Source: Actinomycetes bacterium
Lineage (GTDB): Bacteria; Actinomycetota; Actinomycetes; Mycobacteriales; Micromonosporaceae
DNA: 8,389 nucleotides
Direction: 5' to 3'
Assembly: GCA_023402505.1 (NCBI GenBank)
Contig: JAEYGD010000059.1
Coordinates: forward strand, 1 to 8,389
The notes beneath the pieces are model-generated. The model had not been told where the DNA came from, searched no databases, and worked only from the letters and a program-made list of their open reading frames with translations. A program made the translations under genes and the position numbers. Shown piece by piece: positions 5,922 through 8,389 of the stretch; positions within the stretch are counted from its first letter, which is position 1; each line of letters opens with the position of its first letter.

Positions 5922-5943
5922 GCCCGGCGGCGAACCGCCCGGC
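5922..5943 (-). terminator. UUCG-capped hairpin after the MFS gene
   Basis: On the minus strand GCCGGGCGG, TTCG, CCGCCGGGC form a 9-position stem with one mismatch and a UUCG loop, starting 23 bases after the MFS stop codon. It would separate MFS transcription from tmsA. The surrounding DNA is extremely GC-rich, so alternative folds exist and confidence is moderate. Confidence 0.55.
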
Positions 5944-5966
5944 GCGGCGGGCCGTGGCCCGGGCCG

Positions 5967-7304
5967 CTACCCCCGGTAGCTCCACGCCCGCGGCGCGGCC
6001 GCCGGCGACAGCGCGGGCCCTCGGCGGAGCAGCAACGACAGCACCGTCGCGCCGATCGACAGCGCACCGGCGACGTACCACGCCAGCGAATAGCTTCCGA
6101 GCTGGTCGCGCACCAGGCCCGCGCCGGTCGCGGCGACGGCCGCACCGAACTGGTGCGCGGCGAACACCCAGCCGAAGACGACCGCACCGGAGTCACCGAA
6201 GTACTCCCGGCACAGCGCCACCGTCGGCGGGACGGTGGCGACCCAGTCCAGGCCGTAGAAGACGACGAAGACCAGCATGCTCGGCTCGGCCGCGCCCGCG
6301 AAGAGCCCCGGCAGCACCAGCAGCGAACCACCGCGCAGCGCGTAGTAGGCGCCGAGCAGCATCCGGGGGTCCACCCGGTCGGTCAGCCAGCCGGAGGCGA
6401 TCGCACCGGCGATGTCGAAGATGCCGACCAGCGCCAACAGCCCGGCGGCCGTGGTCTGCGGCATGCCGTGGTCGTGCGCCGCCGGCACGAAGTGCGTACC
6501 GACCAGCCCGTTGGTGGTCGCGCCGCAGATCGCGAACCCGGCCGCGAGCAGCCAGAACGGGCGGGTCCGCGCGGCGCGGGTGAGCACCCGCAGCGCGCGC
6601 TCCGCCGCCCCGCCGGCCGGGGGTTCCGGGGGTACGACCTCCGTCCCGCCGTACGCGGGCAGCCCGAGATCGGCCGGGTGCTCGCGCAACAGCCACACCA
6701 CCAGCGGTACGACCGCCAGCGCGGCCCCGGCCACCACGAGGGCCGCCACCCGCCAGCCGTGTTCCCGGACCAGCACCGCCATCAGCGGCAGGAACACCAG
6801 TTGCCCGGCCGCCCCGCCGGCGGTGAGCACCCCCGTGACCAGCCCTCGACGACGGATGAACCAGCGGCCGGCGACGGTGGCCACGAACGCCAGCGCCATC
6901 GATCCGGTGCCCAGCCCGACCAGCACACCCCAGCAGAGGACGAGCTGCCAGCTCGCCGACATGAACACGGTCAGCCCGCTGCCGGCGGCCACCAGCACCA
7001 GCGCCACGGCCACCACCCGCCGGATGCCGAAGCGGTCCATCAGCGCGGCGGCGAACGGCGCGGTGAGCCCGTAGAGCAGCAGGTTGACCGAGACGGCACC
7101 GGAGATCGTGGCCAGCGGCCAGCCGAACTCGGCGTGCAGCGGGTGCAGCAACACCGACGGGGTGGCCCGGAACCCGGCGGCGCCGACCAGCGCGACGAAC
7201 GCGACGGCGGCGACGATCCAGGCCGGGTGCGGGCGGCGGAGGCGGCCGGGCCGGCCGTCGCGGTTACGGCCCGGCGCGACCGGGCCCGTGGTCGTACGGG
7301 TCAC
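5967..7304 (-). CDS. Major facilitator superfamily transporter, 12 TM
   Basis: This 445-residue protein has about twelve hydrophobic segments: roughly 29-46, 66-88, 97-115, 120-142, 153-178, 185-205, then a 40-residue hydrophilic loop, and 250-274, 284-306, 316-338, 342-362, 374-398 and 405-427. The MFS motif A lies between TM2 and TM3 as DRFGIRR (90-96), with a weaker copy, TDRVDPR, between TM8 and TM9. The overall look, including W-F-IRRRGLVTG after TM4, fits the monocarboxylate/oxalate-formate-antiporter-like branch, so an organic anion is a reasonable guess; the substrate cannot be read from the sequence. It starts with GTG, with no Shine-Dalgarno; a weak GAGACT lies seven bases before it. 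It is divergent from a GlxA-type regulator across 71 bp, which probably controls it. Confidence 0.9.
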   Translation of the reverse strand: MTRTTTGPVAPGRNRDGRPGRLRRPHPAWIVAAVAFVALVGAAGFRATPSVLLHPLHAEFGWPLATISGAVSVNLLLYGLTAPFAAALMDRFGIRRVVAVALVLVAAGSGLTVFMSASWQLVLCWGVLVGLGTGSMALAFVATVAGRWFIRRRGLVTGVLTAGGAAGQLVFLPLMAVLVREHGWRVAALVVAGAALAVVPLVVWLLREHPADLGLPAYGGTEVVPPEPPAGGAAERALRVLTRAARTRPFWLLAAGFAICGATTNGLVGTHFVPAAHDHGMPQTTAAGLLALVGIFDIAGAIASGWLTDRVDPRMLLGAYYALRGGSLLVLPGLFAGAAEPSMLVFVVFYGLDWVATVPPTVALCREYFGDSGAVVFGWVFAAHQFGAAVAATGAGLVRDQLGSYSLAWYVAGALSIGATVLSLLLRRGPALSPAAAPRAWSYRG

Positions 7305-7375
7305 AGGGACGAGTCTCGGGCGTGGCGGGCACGGCGACGAGTGGCCGGAAAGCCATCATGCGCAATAATCGGGCC
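7305..7375. promoter_or_regulatory. Shared divergent control region, MFS / GlxA-type gene
   Basis: This 71-bp region must hold both promoters. It contains TGGC-N6-GCCA (7342-7355), a direct repeat of GCCAT at 7352 and 7373 (21 bp, two helical turns), and an 8-bp palindrome GCCATGGC spanning the regulator's start codon (7373-7380). These are candidate regulator sites, but short matches in GC-rich DNA are weak evidence. No clear MFS promoter hexamers were found. Confidence 0.4.
7364..7369 (+). promoter_or_regulatory. Putative leaderless promoter (-10) of the GlxA-type regulator
   Basis: AATAAT matches five of six bases of the TATAAT consensus in an otherwise GC-rich stretch and lies six bases before the ATG at 7376. 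No ribosome binding site lies between. This supports 7376 as the start and a leaderless transcript. No good -35 hexamer is seen. Confidence 0.55.
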
Positions 7376-8350
7376 ATGGCGACCGGCTTCCCGCACCGGA
7401 TCGCGGTGCTCGCGCTCGACGAGGTCGTCGGTCTCGACCTCGGCACCCCGTCCCAGGTCTTCGGTGCCGCCCGCACCTCGGCCGGCGCCGAGCTCTACAC
7501 CGTCGACACGTGTACCCCGGACGGGCGACCGGTCCGCAGCACCGCCGGCTACCAGGTGCTCCCCGACCACGGGCTGGAGTTGCTGGAGAGCGCCGGCACC
7601 GTGATCGTCCCCGGGGTGCACGGCGGCGCGCTCATGCCCGACCGGATCCTGCCCGCCGGGGTGGCCGGCGCGCTGCGCGCCGCGTACGACCGGGGCGCGC
7701 GCATCATGTCGATCTGCACCGGAGCGTTCGCGCTCGCCGCCGCCGGCCTCCTCGACGGCCGCCGCGCCACCACCCACTGGGCGTACGCGGACCGGTTCCG
7801 TGCCCTGCACCCGGACGTCGACCTCGACCCCGACGTGCTGTTCGTCGGCGACGACCGGGTACTCACCTCGGCCGGAGTCGCCGCCGGGATCGACCTGTGC
7901 CTGCACGTCGTACGCACCGACCACGGCAGCGCGGTCGCCAACCGGGCGGCCCGCCGCTGCGTGGTGCCGCCGTGGCGGGACGGCGGGCAGGCCCAGTACA
8001 TCGAGCGCCCGGTGCCGAGAGCCACCGACACCAGCACGGCCGGAGCCCGGGAGTGGGCCCGGCAACGGCTGCACGAGCCGGTCAGCCTGCGCGACCTGGC
8101 GGATCAGGCGCGGATGAGCGTGCGTACGTTCACCCGGCGGTTCCGCTCGGAGACCGGCCTGAGCCCGGCGCAGTGGCTGCTCCAGCAGCGCACCGAGCAC
8201 GCCCGTCTCCTGCTGGAGACGACCGACCTGAGCGTGGACCAGGTCGCCCGCCGCAGCGGCTTCGGCACGGCGGCCTCCCTCCGCCAACACCTACAGACCC
8301 GGGTGGGCGTCTCCCCGTCCACATACCGCCGAACCTTCCACCACCCCTAA
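7376..8350 (+). CDS. GlxA-family transcriptional regulator (DJ-1/PfpI + AraC HTH)
   Basis: The 324-residue protein joins a DJ-1/PfpI (class I glutamine amidotransferase-like) domain, about residues 7-178, to a C-terminal AraC-type DNA-binding domain, about 222-322. The nucleophile-elbow region reads SICTGAFALAAAGLLDG, with Cys114 kept, followed by the TTHW motif (132-135). In GlxA regulators this domain senses a ligand and usually is not catalytic. The two helix-turn-helix units start VSLRDLADQARMSVRTFTRR and LSVDQVARRSGFGTAASLRQ. The frame remains open upstream to 7322 and another ATG lies at 7358, but the -10-like AATAAT six bases before 7376 and the usual family start favour 7376. It is the only plus-strand gene and is divergent from the MFS gene, its likely target. 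The inducer is unknown. Confidence 0.92.
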   Translation: MATGFPHRIAVLALDEVVGLDLGTPSQVFGAARTSAGAELYTVDTCTPDGRPVRSTAGYQVLPDHGLELLESAGTVIVPGVHGGALMPDRILPAGVAGALRAAYDRGARIMSICTGAFALAAAGLLDGRRATTHWAYADRFRALHPDVDLDPDVLFVGDDRVLTSAGVAAGIDLCLHVVRTDHGSAVANRAARRCVVPPWRDGGQAQYIERPVPRATDTSTAGAREWARQRLHEPVSLRDLADQARMSVRTFTRRFRSETGLSPAQWLLQQRTEHARLLLETTDLSVDQVARRSGFGTAASLRQHLQTRVGVSPSTYRRTFHHP

Positions 8351-8389
8351 CCCCTCCCCCACCCCCCCTTTTCCCCACCCCACCCCACC
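8332..8389 (+). other. G-free, C-rich tract at the end of the GlxA-type gene
   Basis: The last 58 bases contain no G on the plus strand and at least seven runs of four to seven Cs, with one TTTT (8369-8372). The tract covers the last codons and stop of the regulator gene and runs to the window edge. C-rich, G-poor RNA is the hallmark of Rho loading sites, so Rho-dependent termination is one reading. The minus strand, with its repeated G-runs, could form G-quadruplexes. No hairpin terminator is visible here. Confidence 0.5.

Noticed and set aside
7322..7375. Longer GlxA-type start at 7322 (or ATG at 7358)
   Set aside because: These starts would place the AATAAT -10 element inside the coding sequence. 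Family members usually begin a few residues before the first strand, as 7376 does.
5835..7604. 589-codon plus-strand frame opposite the MFS gene, and the 329-codon minus frame opposite the GlxA-type gene (7301-8290)
   Set aside because: Both are shadows of genes with clear domains and membrane segments. Their own products are low-complexity and match nothing I recognise.
1..8389. Insertion sequences, CRISPR arrays, tRNA or rRNA genes
   Set aside because: I saw no transposase-like protein, no terminal inverted repeats with target duplications, no regularly spaced identical repeats with unique spacers, and no tRNA cloverleaf or rRNA-like stretch.

Overview
The window is about 8.4 kb of very GC-rich DNA with strong G/C bias at third codon positions. 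Protein content, codon use, promoters with little or no leader and hairpin terminators lacking U-tracts all fit an actinomycete. Micromonosporaceae (Micromonospora-like) is the best guess, because that group makes 10-methyl-branched fatty acids and the window carries the gene pair for them. The genus is inference; no rRNA or other marker is present.

Layout, left to right. All genes are on the minus strand except the last. (1) At 1-352 are the start of a truncated unknown gene and, just upstream of it, a 77-aa four-cysteine zinc-ribbon protein. (2) At 523-1332 is a secreted CHRD-domain protein with an acidic, repeat-bearing tail. A hairpin terminator follows it (430-466), and an unusually structured 5' leader precedes it (1333-1402). 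(3) At 1604-3020 is a two-gene operon: an ArsR-like winged-helix regulator overlapping a tandem SRPBCC/AHSA1 protein. It has its own promoter with a perfect 14-bp palindrome (3032-3045) and a UUCG-capped terminator (1561-1592). (4) At 3114-5836 is a two-gene operon with a 4-nt overlap: an FAD-linked, DHCR24-like reductase (tmsA/bfaA type) followed by a cyclopropane-synthase-family methyltransferase (tmsB/bfaB/ufaA1 type). Together they are predicted to turn the double bond of an oleoyl-type phospholipid chain into a 10-methyl branch. A perfect 12-bp hairpin (3069-3099) ends the operon. (5) At 5967-8350 are an MFS transporter and, divergently, a GlxA/AraC-type regulator. They share a 71-bp intergenic region, so the regulator is a natural candidate to control the transporter. 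The window ends in a 58-nt stretch with no G on the plus strand.

No mobile element, CRISPR array, tRNA or rRNA was seen. The most interesting signals are regulatory: a CHRD leader that can form two mutually exclusive structures, one of which hides the ribosome binding site; the operator-like palindrome in the ArsR-type promoter; and -10-like elements six bases before the ATG of tmsA and of the GlxA-type gene, suggesting leaderless mRNAs. No wholly new multi-gene system is evident.
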